Shown piece by piece: positions 9,018 to 17,405 of a DNA stretch of 64,000 nt (position 1 is its first letter; every line of letters starts with the position of its first letter). The notes beneath the pieces are model-generated. The model ran no database searches, was not told the origin of the DNA, and saw only the letters and a list, made by a program, of their open reading frames with translations. This DNA is from Mycolicibacterium duvalii (GTDB lineage: Bacteria; Actinomycetota; Actinomycetes; Mycobacteriales; Mycobacteriaceae). A program made the position numbers and the translations under genes. Location of the stretch: NCBI RefSeq assembly GCF_010726645.1, contig NZ_AP022563.1:2976001-3040000 (forward strand). The letters are read 5' to 3'.

Positions 9018-10112
9018 TCAAACTATCTTGCGGTAGATCCGCGCGGTGTCCTCGGCGCATCGGGCCCAGGAGAATGCGGTAGTTCGCTCATATCCGCGGG
9101 CACGCAAATCCGTCTGTAATCCATCATCTGCTGCGACTCGCTCCAGGGTCCCGCATAATTCCTCGGCATTCTCGGGATCAAAATACACTCCCGCGTCACT
9201 CACCACTTCTGGAATTGCGCCCGCGTTGCTGCAAACCACCGGGCATCCGTGGCTCATCGCTTCAAGAGGCGGGATCCCGAAGCCCTCGTACATCGACGGA
9301 TATACAAATGCGACAGCCGTCCGATAACATTCCGCCAACGCCGCATCAGACCCTGACTTGTACCGAACTCTTCCAGTCAGACCCAGTCGTTCAATCTCTT
9401 TATGCTCGGAGGCGGCGAAGGGCGGACCGCCAAATGCTACCAGTTCAAATTCGCGTAACAACTGCGACTTGCTGAACGCCGCTAATAGCGTGCGGAAATT
9501 TTTGTAGCCTCCTCGGTTGCCCACATATAGGAGTGAAGGCCTATTTTTGGTTCGCTGCACTTCTGCACCACCACTTGCAGAAGTTAGTGAGTAGCCGAGA
9601 TGTACAACACTTGTTCGTGCCGGATCGATCTCGTAGAGACGAATTAGGTCGCGCCTCGTCGTCTCCGATATGCAGATAATGTGGTCGGCCCGATCAATAG
9701 CAGCACGCTTCGTGATGCCCATGCGCAGACGTTTCACCTTAGGTGCAAAAAGCTCATGAATCATGTCGTACACCGTCACGACCCGCCGTCCACCCTTGCC
9801 TACGGGCAGCATTGTGAAGTATGTCTCGTGAACAATATCTGCGTCCATATTCGACCAAGCGAAAGGCGCTGCGAATCGATTCGCAAGGCCCACCATATGT
9901 CGAACGCCCGCGAAGTCATATGGGACGTACCGACCGCGCACGAAAGAGTACGGAGGTTCAGATTTCAAATAATTGTTGATGTAGAGGGGGGATACAATGG
10001 AAACGTCCGCCACTTCGTTACTTGATAGTCGGCTCGTCAGTTCAAAAAAATACCGCGAGATGCCTCCATATCGCTGCATGGAAAATATCCGATGATCGAG
10101 TGCGACTTTCAA
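9018..10112 (-). CDS. GT4 glycosyltransferase (mannosyltransferase-like)
   Basis: 364 residues, TTG start whose first base overlaps the stop of the upstream dehydratase gene (TTGA overlap), so the two are translationally coupled. N-terminus VALDHRIFSMQRYGGISRYF is the pattern of a GT4 subgroup that contains many mannosyl- and rhamnosyltransferases. The nucleotide-sugar domain starts near SLLYVGNRGGYKNFRTL, and the E-x7-E motif is in PSMYEGFGIPPLEAMSHG. Coupling to a GDP-mannose-dehydratase-like enzyme suggests it uses the GDP-sugar made by that enzyme, or GDP-mannose itself. Confidence 0.88.
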   Translation of the reverse strand: MKVALDHRIFSMQRYGGISRYFFELTSRLSSNEVADVSIVSPLYINNYLKSEPPYSFVRGRYVPYDFAGVRHMVGLANRFAAPFAWSNMDADIVHETYFTMLPVGKGGRRVVTVYDMIHELFAPKVKRLRMGITKRAAIDRADHIICISETTRRDLIRLYEIDPARTSVVHLGYSLTSASGGAEVQRTKNRPSLLYVGNRGGYKNFRTLLAAFSKSQLLREFELVAFGGPPFAASEHKEIERLGLTGRVRYKSGSDAALAECYRTAVAFVYPSMYEGFGIPPLEAMSHGCPVVCSNAGAIPEVVSDAGVYFDPENAEELCGTLERVAADDGLQTDLRARGYERTTAFSWARCAEDTARIYRKIV

Positions 10113-11074
10113 AGGTCTGCAGACTCGATGCGCTCAGCGTCCACCATCGCCTCAACTACCTCCTTCATCCGGTAGGTCGGTGCCCAACCAAGAATCTCGC
10201 GGGCCCTGGATGGATCACCGAGTCCTTGATTCAGGTCAGAGGGTCGCATCAACATCTCTGAAAGCTCGGTGTGCTCACGCCAATCGAGTCCCACACACGC
10301 GAAAGCCGCCTCCACGAACGACTCAAGTGTGTTGCTCTCCCCTGTTGCGATGACGAAGTCGGAGCCGGTGGGTTGTTGCAACATTCGCCACATCGCGTCT
10401 ACATATTCGGGAGCCCATCCCCAGTCTCGTTTGATCTGAATGTTGCCCAGCGTGAGGTTCGTGCGATCACCGGCGGCAATTCGAACCGCTGCCTTGACGA
10501 TCTTCTTCGTCACAAAACGCTCAGGACGCAATGGCGATTCGTGATTGAAGAGAATGCCGGTGCTCGCGTGCAACCCGTATGCTTCACGATAATTCGCGAC
10601 GAGCCAGTGTGCCGTACTCTTCGCTACGGCGTATGGACTTCGCGGATGGAAAGCCGTTCGTTCGTTGGCCGCATATCCTCCAGTGTCGCCGAAACATTCA
10701 CTCGAGCCAGCGCTATAGAAGCGAATCGGTCTCTCTAGGAAGCGTATAGCTTCAAGCAAGTTGACCGTTCCCAAAGCCATACTTTCGAGGGTTTCGACCG
10801 GCTGCTCAAATGACAGACCGACCGAGCTTTGCCCCGCCAGATTATAGACCTCTTGAGGATCTGTTCGGCGTAGGACGTTCAGCACGCTACGGAAATCATT
10901 TGTCGCCATAGACTCCAGACGAACGTGCGGAAGTATTCCTAGCCGAGACAGATTTGTGAATCGGCCAACCTGGGTGTCACGGGAAGTCCCAAATACCTCA
11001 TACCCTTTGTCGAGCAGCAGACGCGCCAAGTAAGCGCCGTCCTGGCCTGAAATGCCGCAGATGAGCGCCTTCAT
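10109..11074 (-). CDS. GDP-mannose 4,6-dehydratase-like SDR (second Gmd paralogue)
   Basis: 321 residues from the ATG at 11074. The longer upstream frame has no family similarity. It is an extended SDR with the Gmd hallmarks: nucleotide-binding ALICGISGQDGAYLARLL, catalytic SAGSSECFG and YAVAKSTAHW, and the Gmd signature LFNHESPLRPERFVTKKI. It should convert GDP-mannose to GDP-4-keto-6-deoxy-mannose. It is clearly diverged from, and shorter than, the Gmd at 29250-30308. Its partner reductase is not adjacent; it could share the Fcl at 30305 or feed a different 6-deoxy sugar (for example D-rhamnose or 6-deoxytalose). The downstream glycosyltransferase overlaps it. Confidence 0.85.
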   Translation of the reverse strand: MKALICGISGQDGAYLARLLLDKGYEVFGTSRDTQVGRFTNLSRLGILPHVRLESMATNDFRSVLNVLRRTDPQEVYNLAGQSSVGLSFEQPVETLESMALGTVNLLEAIRFLERPIRFYSAGSSECFGDTGGYAANERTAFHPRSPYAVAKSTAHWLVANYREAYGLHASTGILFNHESPLRPERFVTKKIVKAAVRIAAGDRTNLTLGNIQIKRDWGWAPEYVDAMWRMLQQPTGSDFVIATGESNTLESFVEAAFACVGLDWREHTELSEMLMRPSDLNQGLGDPSRAREILGWAPTYRMKEVVEAMVDAERIESADL

Positions 11075-11358
11075 GCCAATCGACTTATTACAGCACTGGC
11101 CAACACACCAGAACGAAACGTCAGCGTGGCGGCCATCAACCGATAGTCTGAGCCTGGTCCGTCGTCGCGAGAATTTACCGCGACGATGCTGCCGCAATTG
11201 CGTCGCATTTTGTCGGCTACCTCGCGCATGGTGTCGAAGTCGAAATTGTAGAGGCGGCGGTACAGCACGCTAGCAATTCCTCCCCCAGAGACCCTCCCGC
11301 AGCGTCGGCATACGGCGAACGATGAGCATAACGTACGGCACTTACTCGCCACGGGCAA
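11071..11358 (-). CDS. Possible 95-residue protein coupled to the Gmd-like gene
   Basis: An open frame of 95 residues whose stop overlaps the ATG of the Gmd-like gene (ATGA), an arrangement often seen in real operons. The composition (many Arg, Cys and Val) and the sequence match no family I know, and no ribosome-binding site stands out. It may equally be a chance frame or the eroded 3' end of a lost gene. Confidence 0.25.
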   Translation of the reverse strand: MPVASKCRTLCSSFAVCRRCGRVSGGGIASVLYRRLYNFDFDTMREVADKMRRNCGSIVAVNSRDDGPGSDYRLMAATLTFRSGVLASAVISRLA

Positions 11359-11561
11359 CCCGGCTTCCCGAATGTCAGACGTTACCGACGAGATTAGTCA
11401 CGCTTGGCGCTCTCAGTTCGGATTGTAGCGCTTCGGAAAGCTGTGGCCTTCGTATCTGGCGGCGTAAAGCGTTGCGACCAACGCACGCTGACCAGGGATA
11501 CCGGTTTGGTTTGCGCTCGATAGCCGATTGACCTCGGGTTCATCTCGGCAATTAGATCAGT

Positions 11562-11727
11562 TGGTATTGAGCCGGAGAGGACGTCGAGGCACGCCTACCG
11601 GTGTTATCGATCTACCTGGGCCATCGGGAACCGATGGACCTATTCGTATCTTTGGGCTGCCCCAGAACTGCTGCCGCTGGGGGCTTTACGCCTGGAAGCA
11701 ACCAGCATTCCGAGCGGCACCCGATGA
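11562..11727 (+). pseudogene. C-terminal remnant of a tyrosine recombinase (first of a tandem set)
   Basis: Read with one frameshift and one internal stop, the plus strand gives WY*AGEDVEARLPVLSIYLGHREP, then WTYSYLWAAPELLPLGALRLE, ending at a TGA. The LGH motif and the tyrosine-containing TYSYL segment are typical of the C-terminus of a tyrosine recombinase. Its stop overlaps the start of the next recombinase (CGATGAGC), as in recombinase-in-trio (RIT) elements, where three integrase genes overlap. The remainder upstream is gone. Confidence 0.7.
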
Positions 11728-12126
11728 GCCTTGTTGCCCCAACACTGCAGGCATTCTTCACCCGAAGGAACGTTTCACCCCAAGGAACGTTAAGTCAGTC
11801 CACGAACCAACGCGTCCTACCGTCACCCTTCGGCTGCTGGTCGAGTTCACACAGGAGCGCATCCGCAAGGCGCCCTCCCGGCCGGAGTGGACCGATCCCG
11901 ACGCCGACCTAATCGCGGCGTTCCTCGTTACCTCGAGCACGTCCGGCGAAACAGCACCCGCACCCGCAATCTTCGGCTGGCTGCGATCCGTTCCCTGTTT
12001 GGCTTCGCCGCTCTGCGCCACCCCCAAGCACGCCGGGGTGATCCAGCGGGTCTTGGCGAGACCGGCCGAACGGTTCGACAAGCAGCTCATTACCTTTCTC
12101 ACCGGCTACTGGGATCGAGGCCCTTA

Positions 12127-12131
12127 TCGAC
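12127..12131. repeat. Target-site duplication of IS21 copy 1 (left)
   Basis: TCGAC, identical to 14291-14295 immediately beyond the right inverted repeat. Confidence 0.9.
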
Positions 12132-12187
12132 TGTCAACGTCGGGTGAATCTGGACCCCTTTTCGTCGGTTGAAAGTGGACCCCCGTT

Positions 12188-12991
12188 CTAGGTTTGTTTG
12201 GTGGTTGTGGCCGCGGGGACGCGGCCGAGGTCTCGGTCTTTGAGTCGGTAGCTGTCTCCTTTCATGGAGAGAACGTCGGCGTGGTGAACGAGGCGGTCGA
12301 TCATGGCGGCGGCCACAACGTCGTCTCCGAAGACTTCGCCCCATCGGCCGAAGGGCTTGTTGGAGGTGACGATCAGACTGGCCCGCTCGTAGCGGGCGGA
12401 GATGAGTTGGAAGAACAGATTGGCCGCCTCGGCCTCGAAGGGGATGTAGCCGACTTCGTCGATGATCAGCAGTGGGATGCGACCAAGTTTGATCAGTTCC
12501 TCTTGGAGTCGGTCACCGTGGTGGGCAGCGGCGAGGCGGTCGACCCATTGGGCTGCGGTGGCGAACGCGACGCGGTGGCCGGCCTGGCATGCCCGGATGC
12601 CCAACCCGATGGAGAGGTGGGTTTTTCCCGTGCCCGGTGGCCCGAGGAAGATGACGTTTTGCTTAGCGGCGATGAAGTCCAATGTGCCCAGGTGGGCGAT
12701 CTGCTCGCGTCTGAGCGAGCGTTGATAGTCGAAGTCGAACTCTTCCAATGCCTTTCGTGCCGGGAATCGTGCTGCCCGGATGCGGCCCTCACCGCCGTGA
12801 GCCTCGCGGGCGGCGACCTCGCGCTGCAGGCACGCGGCCAAGAACTCCTCGTGTGTCCAGGTCTCAGCGCGGGCCCGCTCGGCCAATCTGGGAATCGCAT
12901 CAGCCAGCGAGGGCGCCTTGAGGGCACGGGTCAAGAACGCCAACTCCGCGCCGACATCGCGGCTCATTGCCGCCGTGCGCTTGGTCGTCAC
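12188..12991 (-). CDS. istB: IstB-like ATPase (IS21 helper)
   Basis: 267 residues. AAA+ ATPase related to DnaC, which assists the IstA transposase in target selection. Walker A is GPPGTGKTHLSIG, Walker B is LLIIDEVGY, and the C-terminus has DDVVAAAMIDRLVHHADVLS and GDSYRLKDR, all typical of IstB. The start overlaps the istA stop by 4 nt. The length is normal and no frameshift is seen. Confidence 0.95.
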   Translation of the reverse strand: MTTKRTAAMSRDVGAELAFLTRALKAPSLADAIPRLAERARAETWTHEEFLAACLQREVAAREAHGGEGRIRAARFPARKALEEFDFDYQRSLRREQIAHLGTLDFIAAKQNVIFLGPPGTGKTHLSIGLGIRACQAGHRVAFATAAQWVDRLAAAHHGDRLQEELIKLGRIPLLIIDEVGYIPFEAEAANLFFQLISARYERASLIVTSNKPFGRWGEVFGDDVVAAAMIDRLVHHADVLSMKGDSYRLKDRDLGRVPAATTTKQT

Positions 12992-14247
12992 GACGCGACC
13001 TCGCCGTCGAGACCGAGGAGGCGGTCGTAATCGGCCAGGTCCCGATAATCCACTCCGCTGTCATCGGGCGGTGTTGCGGTGGCCAGCCAGCGCTGAGTGC
13101 GCAACCGTGCCGCGGCGGTGACGTGGGTGGGATCGCTGATCGTTTGGTGCGATGCCCAACAACGCTGGTGCTCGCCGACGAGGACCGCGTCGCAATGGAT
13201 GAGCACCGTGTGCAGGTCGGCGGTGACGGTAACCTTGCGGCCGATCACCGAGGGATGCACCGAGTAGTCGTTGGCGTCCAACCGCACGTAGTGGTCCCTG
13301 CCCAGCCGCACCGTGGTCGTCCAGCCGACCGCCGGCGGTGCAGGTGGCAGCGCCACCATCGCTGCCGAGTCGGCGGCCCAGCGATCGGTTGGCCGGCATC
13401 CCAGACTGCGATGGGTCCGCGCGTTGGCGACAACTAACCACGTGGCTAGTTGTTCGTTGAAGTCGGCGGGTGAGCTGAACGACCGACCCGGCAGAAACGA
13501 GGTCTCCAGGTACCCGTTGGCCCGCTCGACCAGACCCTTGGCCTCGGGATCCGCAGGCCGGCACAGCACCACCTTGATGCCCAGCATCCCGCGGAAGCCG
13601 TTCATCGCCGTGGTCAGCTCCGGCTTACCGGCCCGCCACTTACCGATTGCAGATTCGTTGTCCCACACCAAAGCCCGAGGAACCACACCCCATCCACGCA
13701 GCAGTTCCCAATGGCCGCACAACAGATCCGGGGACTGGCGGCTCGGCAGCATCATCGCGGTGATCATCCGCGAGTACCCCGTGACCATCACCAACACCGG
13801 AGGCCGACCGGTCTGGCCATGCCCCAAGGGCACGTCTACCGGTGGGAACCACAGATCACACTGGGCCAGCTCCCCGGCCAGATACTGCGTGCGTCCCGAC
13901 GGATCCGGTGGCAGATACAGCGGACGCAGCTCCCGGATCCGGTCCTTGAGAATCGTGATCCCGTACGCCCAGCCGATCCGCTCGGCGATCACCGTTGCCG
14001 GCATCCGCGGATACGCCTGCAACAGCTCCCGGATCTGTGGCTCGACCGCGTCGACCTTCGAGCCCGTCCTCGCCCGTTGATACTTCGGCGGCCCCTCTGC
14101 CGCCAGCGCCCGCCGCACGGTATTGCGGCCCACACCCAGCACCCGGGCGATCACCTTGATCGGCATCCCCTCCGACCGGTGCAACCGGCGGATCTCAGCC
14201 CAATCCTCCACTGACATCACATCCTCAGAATCAACCGAGGGGTCCAA
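12988..14247 (-). CDS. istA: IstA-like transposase (IS21 family)
   Basis: 419 residues. An N-terminal helix-turn-helix (EDWAEIRRLHRSEGMPIKVI) recognises the terminal repeats. The DDE catalytic core is visible: first Asp in AQCDLWFPP, second in LVWDNESAIG, and Glu in AKGLVERANGYLE. The C-terminal beta-barrel region (DHYVRLDANDYSVHP) is typical. Starts could be the ATG at 14247 or the internal MSVEDW; the family usually begins close to the helix-turn-helix. Confidence 0.95.
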   Translation of the reverse strand: MDPSVDSEDVMSVEDWAEIRRLHRSEGMPIKVIARVLGVGRNTVRRALAAEGPPKYQRARTGSKVDAVEPQIRELLQAYPRMPATVIAERIGWAYGITILKDRIRELRPLYLPPDPSGRTQYLAGELAQCDLWFPPVDVPLGHGQTGRPPVLVMVTGYSRMITAMMLPSRQSPDLLCGHWELLRGWGVVPRALVWDNESAIGKWRAGKPELTTAMNGFRGMLGIKVVLCRPADPEAKGLVERANGYLETSFLPGRSFSSPADFNEQLATWLVVANARTHRSLGCRPTDRWAADSAAMVALPPAPPAVGWTTTVRLGRDHYVRLDANDYSVHPSVIGRKVTVTADLHTVLIHCDAVLVGEHQRCWASHQTISDPTHVTAAARLRTQRWLATATPPDDSGVDYRDLADYDRLLGLDGEVAS

Positions 14248-14290
14248 ATTCGGCCGACGATTAGGGGTCAGTGTTCACCCGACGCCGACA

Positions 14291-14295
14291 TCGAC
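14291..14295. repeat. Target-site duplication of IS21 copy 1 (right)
   Basis: TCGAC, the partner of 12127-12131. Confidence 0.9.
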
Positions 14296-15013
14296 GCTCC
14301 CGAGACCGATCGATGGGAAGGCCAACAGAGACCGCGCTAGTGCTTCTGGCGATCCAGACCGTGCTGCGGGTCTCAGAACCGACCAGTCTCCACAGTGACG
14401 ACATCACCTTCGGCGACGGATCGAGCGCTCGCTGTCTGGGAAAGGCCGAAGCCGGCGCGGTTCCCCTGACGACGACAACCCAAGCAGTGCCCCGCACCTG
14501 ACGCCCCGAGCGTGGCGACGTGCCTGATCAGCCGTTGCTTCCTATCCGGACCGGGCGCCGGCTCAGCGCCGACGCAGTCGAACGGCTCGTTGGACTTCAA
14601 GCGGTTGCGGCTGCGCGAACATGTCCCACGATCCGAGCGGCTGAACTGCACCCGAATTTGCTGCGGCACACCTGCACAATGTCGTTGCTGCAAGCCGGAA
14701 TCGACAGTGCGGTCATGGCTTTGTGGCTCGGTCACGCCGACATCCGTTCAACCGGCATCCACCTACCCACCGACCACCGATGTCACCATCAAGCAGGGGG
14801 CACTCGATGCGATGACCTCGCCGCCGACCAACCCCGGCTGCTAACGCCGCGTGACAAGCTGCTCACCTTCCTCGAAGGCCTTTAACTATCCCGACTACAA
14901 CAGCAGCCCCAGCCCCGAGATCGACACCCCCACGATGTGTTCACCACCTCCACCCGGTACGACTCGGCAAGTCACCGGATAGGCATAGGTCGACTTATCC
15001 CGAGTCAGGATAG

Positions 15014-15226
15014 CTCGACGAATTCGGGTTTGCTGCGCTCGATGACACCGGCACCCAGTTGCTGGTCCACTTGTTCGAACAGTGGGGTGATTTTCAACCC
15101 GACCGGACCACCGCCGTCTGCATCCTCGACCGCCTGCCGCACCACGCCACCATTGTCATCACCGACGGCGACCCCTACCGCATGAAAGACGCCCAACACA
15201 GGAAGGAGAGTCCCAAGCCGGCCTAG
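15014..15226 (+). pseudogene. C-terminal remnant of an IstB-like ATPase from another IS21 element
   Basis: The plus strand reads LDEFGFAALDDTGTQLLVHL, then FEQWGDFQPDRTTAVCILDR, then HHATIVITDGDPYRMK, and a TAG. These are the Walker B and sensor regions and the C-terminal HHA..GDSYR motif of IstB, joined across an internal deletion. The ATP-binding P-loop is absent. It differs from both complete copies, so it derives from a third IS21-type element. Confidence 0.75.
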
Positions 15227-15633
15227 GAACTACCGCACGGAGCGGATACTTCGATACGGCCCAGCGGATACTTACACCTGGCCATTGACAGCCGGCAGGC
15301 TCCACTGAAGCTCGATCCGATCGGGGTGACGGGCCGCGACGGGTCAGCACTAGTGGTGACGTTGCACCGCTTGCTGCGCTCGACCCAGAGCGGGCCATGC
15401 CCATTAGTCGGTCCACCTGATCCCCCACGGCGTTGTGGCCGTCGCGCTTCATCGCGTGCACAGCTTTCGGCGCTTAACCGACTACCTCAATCACCACACC
15501 AAGGTGGCCGGCCGCTACGCCGTTCCGTTCGCCAATGACGCCCTCACGCTGATCCGCAATCCCTTGCGCAAACACCCCGCGCGTTGAACGCTTCGTCCTG
15601 TGCGCCCTCACCGCTAGATGATGCAGCGAGTTA
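15227..15633. other. Intergenic stretch with possible mobile-element debris
   Basis: About 400 bases. One plus-strand frame ends TDYLNHHTKVAGRYAVPFAN then LRKHPAR, which looks protein-like but which I cannot assign. No promoter or RNA gene recognised. Confidence 0.35.
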
Positions 15634-16500
15634 CTAGCTGGACTCATAGCCGTACTCAGCAAGATAGTCCGAAGCCAGGTCCGCTATTGCAGCTGATTGC
15701 CTAGGCGTTAGCACCTCTCTCCAGCGGCCTGCGGCAGCCGTGTTGAGGGTAGGACTCCACTTGTCGCCGATGCCCCGCATCGCAGTTTCGATGTCGCAGC
15801 GCTCTTCCAATCCCACGGCCTGCAGGAGGCGAAACAGCGCAGCTTCCAGGTTCTCTCGACTTGACGCTTGCGCAAACTCTTCGAACTTAAATGTTGGAAT
15901 GGCGTTGGGCCAACCCTTAAACGATCGGAGACGCGTACCGATATCCGCTAGCCCTCTAACTGAGTCGCTTGTTTTCCAACCAAAAATTAGAGAATCTAGA
16001 CGTTCGGACCGGGTGCTATACGTAGACGTCAAGTGACGGTGGGAATGGTGACCTTTGAATGCCTCGATATAGTGCAACTGCGAAACGACGATATCGCGCG
16101 GATCGCGCACAATGAATACCGGCGACACATCCGCAGAAGAAACAATATTTTCAGTGAATTCATCGAAGAATAAATGACAATTTGCAAATGTTCCCGGAGG
16201 AACTTTTCGGATAGCACGCGATAGATCGCGCTGATTATATAGGGGCATTTGCCCTTCAAGCCTTTGGGTCGACGCGAAATGGTCATGGACAATAAACTGC
16301 CCTGAAAACTTTACTCCGGGAACCCTATTTAGCACACTTGAAACTAAATGTGTACCAGCCTTTGGGATGCTATTTATCAGTATGGGCCGACAGACCCCTG
16401 AGGCGGTCATGGCGCGGTAAAATTTGTATACAGGCCAGCCCGTCTTCCTTAATATCATCACTCGGCGCGTGGCGCGCACGAGCTCAGGAGCACTCCTCAT
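15634..16500 (-). CDS. Sulfotransferase-domain protein
   Basis: 288 residues. PAPS-dependent sulfotransferase fold: the 5'-phosphosulfate loop is in ILINSIPKAGTHLVSSVL, and the 3'-phosphate-binding motif is in VFIVRDPRDIVVSQLHY. The C-terminus (DLASDYLAEYGY) resembles the KxxF-type ending in which the enzyme's last helix closes. It would add sulfate to a hydroxyl of a sugar or lipid. Lying inside the polysaccharide island, its likely target is the island's glycan, which would make the product sulfated. The DNA is notably AT-rich (38% GC in one 60-base line counted), unlike the backbone, which points to transfer. Confidence 0.85.
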   Translation of the reverse strand: MRSAPELVRATRRVMILRKTGWPVYKFYRAMTASGVCRPILINSIPKAGTHLVSSVLNRVPGVKFSGQFIVHDHFASTQRLEGQMPLYNQRDLSRAIRKVPPGTFANCHLFFDEFTENIVSSADVSPVFIVRDPRDIVVSQLHYIEAFKGHHSHRHLTSTYSTRSERLDSLIFGWKTSDSVRGLADIGTRLRSFKGWPNAIPTFKFEEFAQASSRENLEAALFRLLQAVGLEERCDIETAMRGIGDKWSPTLNTAAAGRWREVLTPRQSAAIADLASDYLAEYGYESS

Positions 16501-17405
16501 GCTAGAAAGCTATCACGTTGTTCAGTGTCGGGTGCGATGGGTTGCGCGTCCTTTATGGACCCGCTGCGCTCTGTCCCTCTCGTGTGGCGGGCTCAAATCC
16601 GAGGTGTTAGCCGTGGCGCGATTGCGCTCAGATCTCCCCAGAAGCAGGTGCATACATCACCCAAACACCGATTGTGAAAATTGACGCGTATCGGTAGATG
16701 ATCTAGGCAGGCGCCTCGGTAGCGTGGGCGATCTAGGAGGCACGCAGCAGTTGTTTAGATTAATTTCCGCGAGCCAGTCTAGTCTCATGGCTAGAATCCG
16801 TTCTGACCTCTGTCTAAGGAGCCACAACAATTCCGGAATAGCAGCAGGCATCGTTGATCGGTCTCCCTCCGCCGAGACGACGCTCGCTGCAACCCCTTTG
16901 CCCGGGATAGCGCGAACAAGTCACCACTCAACAACTGCCCTGGATGGTCTTCCAAGACCGTTTACCTGCGGACTTATTAGCCGCGCTGGTAACCATGTAT
17001 GGTCCGTCAGCGTTGCGGGATTGTTTAGAATCCACCCGGGGAGGCCGACAGCACACCCGCCAATGCATGAGACCCTTTCGCAGTCACTCCCCACTCACCG
17101 CAGCCATCGCTTGAATCCAAGGCCCTACAGCGGCCCAGCCCGCACGGCCCGTCACAGGTTGATTGGGTTGTTCGCCGGTGGGCCCGCCGGCGCCACCGCC
17201 CTCCCGCGGTAGCACAAGCGTCTGTCGCTTGGGTCATCCCCACGGCCCGCAACCAAAGTCGATAGACCGACAAGGCAGGTAAACCGAAGGCAGCATACAG
17301 TTTCGGATGGCGGACCCACGGTGTAGGCATGTCGCTACTATGGTGCGAGGGTCCGCCACCCAAACGAAAACTCTTACTAATCGTATGTCGAGGGAGGCGC
17401 AAAGC
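16501..17405. other. Long non-coding stretch before the epimerase gene
   Basis: About 900 bases between divergent transcription units. A 162-codon plus-strand frame (16724-17212) has no recognisable pattern. The region presumably holds promoters for the sulfotransferase (minus) and the epimerase-flippase pair (plus). I see no convincing consensus sites. Confidence 0.4.

Larger units (their letters stand above)
12132..14290 (-). mobile_element. IS21-family insertion sequence, complete (copy 1)
   Basis: About 2.16 kb bounded by imperfect inverted repeats that start TGTCAACGTCGGGTGAA (left) and, read on the other strand, TGTCGGCGTCGGGTGAA (right). Internal repeats CGTCGG..GAA..TGGACCCC follow in both ends, the multiple-repeat terminal structure of IS21. 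A 5-bp direct repeat TCGAC flanks it exactly (12127-12131 and 14291-14295). Removing the element and one repeat restores the recombinase reading frame locally. It contains overlapping istA and istB genes, both apparently intact. Confidence 0.93.
11724..14885 (+). pseudogene. Tyrosine recombinase (RIT-like), frameshifted and split by an IS21 element
   Basis: A recombinase of roughly 330 residues can be reassembled from three reading frames once the IS21 insertion at 12132-14290 is removed. N-terminal pieces: SLVAPTLQAFFTRR, LRLLVEFTQERIRKAPSRPE, LEHVRRNSTRTRNLRLAAIR. The junction reads IEALIDAPETDRW across the insertion point. C-terminal pieces: ALVLLAIQTVLRVSE, then ELHPNLLRHTCTMSLLQAGI and ALWLGHADIRST, ending KLLTFLEGL. 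The catalytic tyrosine expected after ST (normally IY) is replaced by His (GIH), and several frameshifts are present, so it is dead. It ends at the TAA at 14883-14885. It resembles the last gene of a recombinase trio. Confidence 0.8.
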
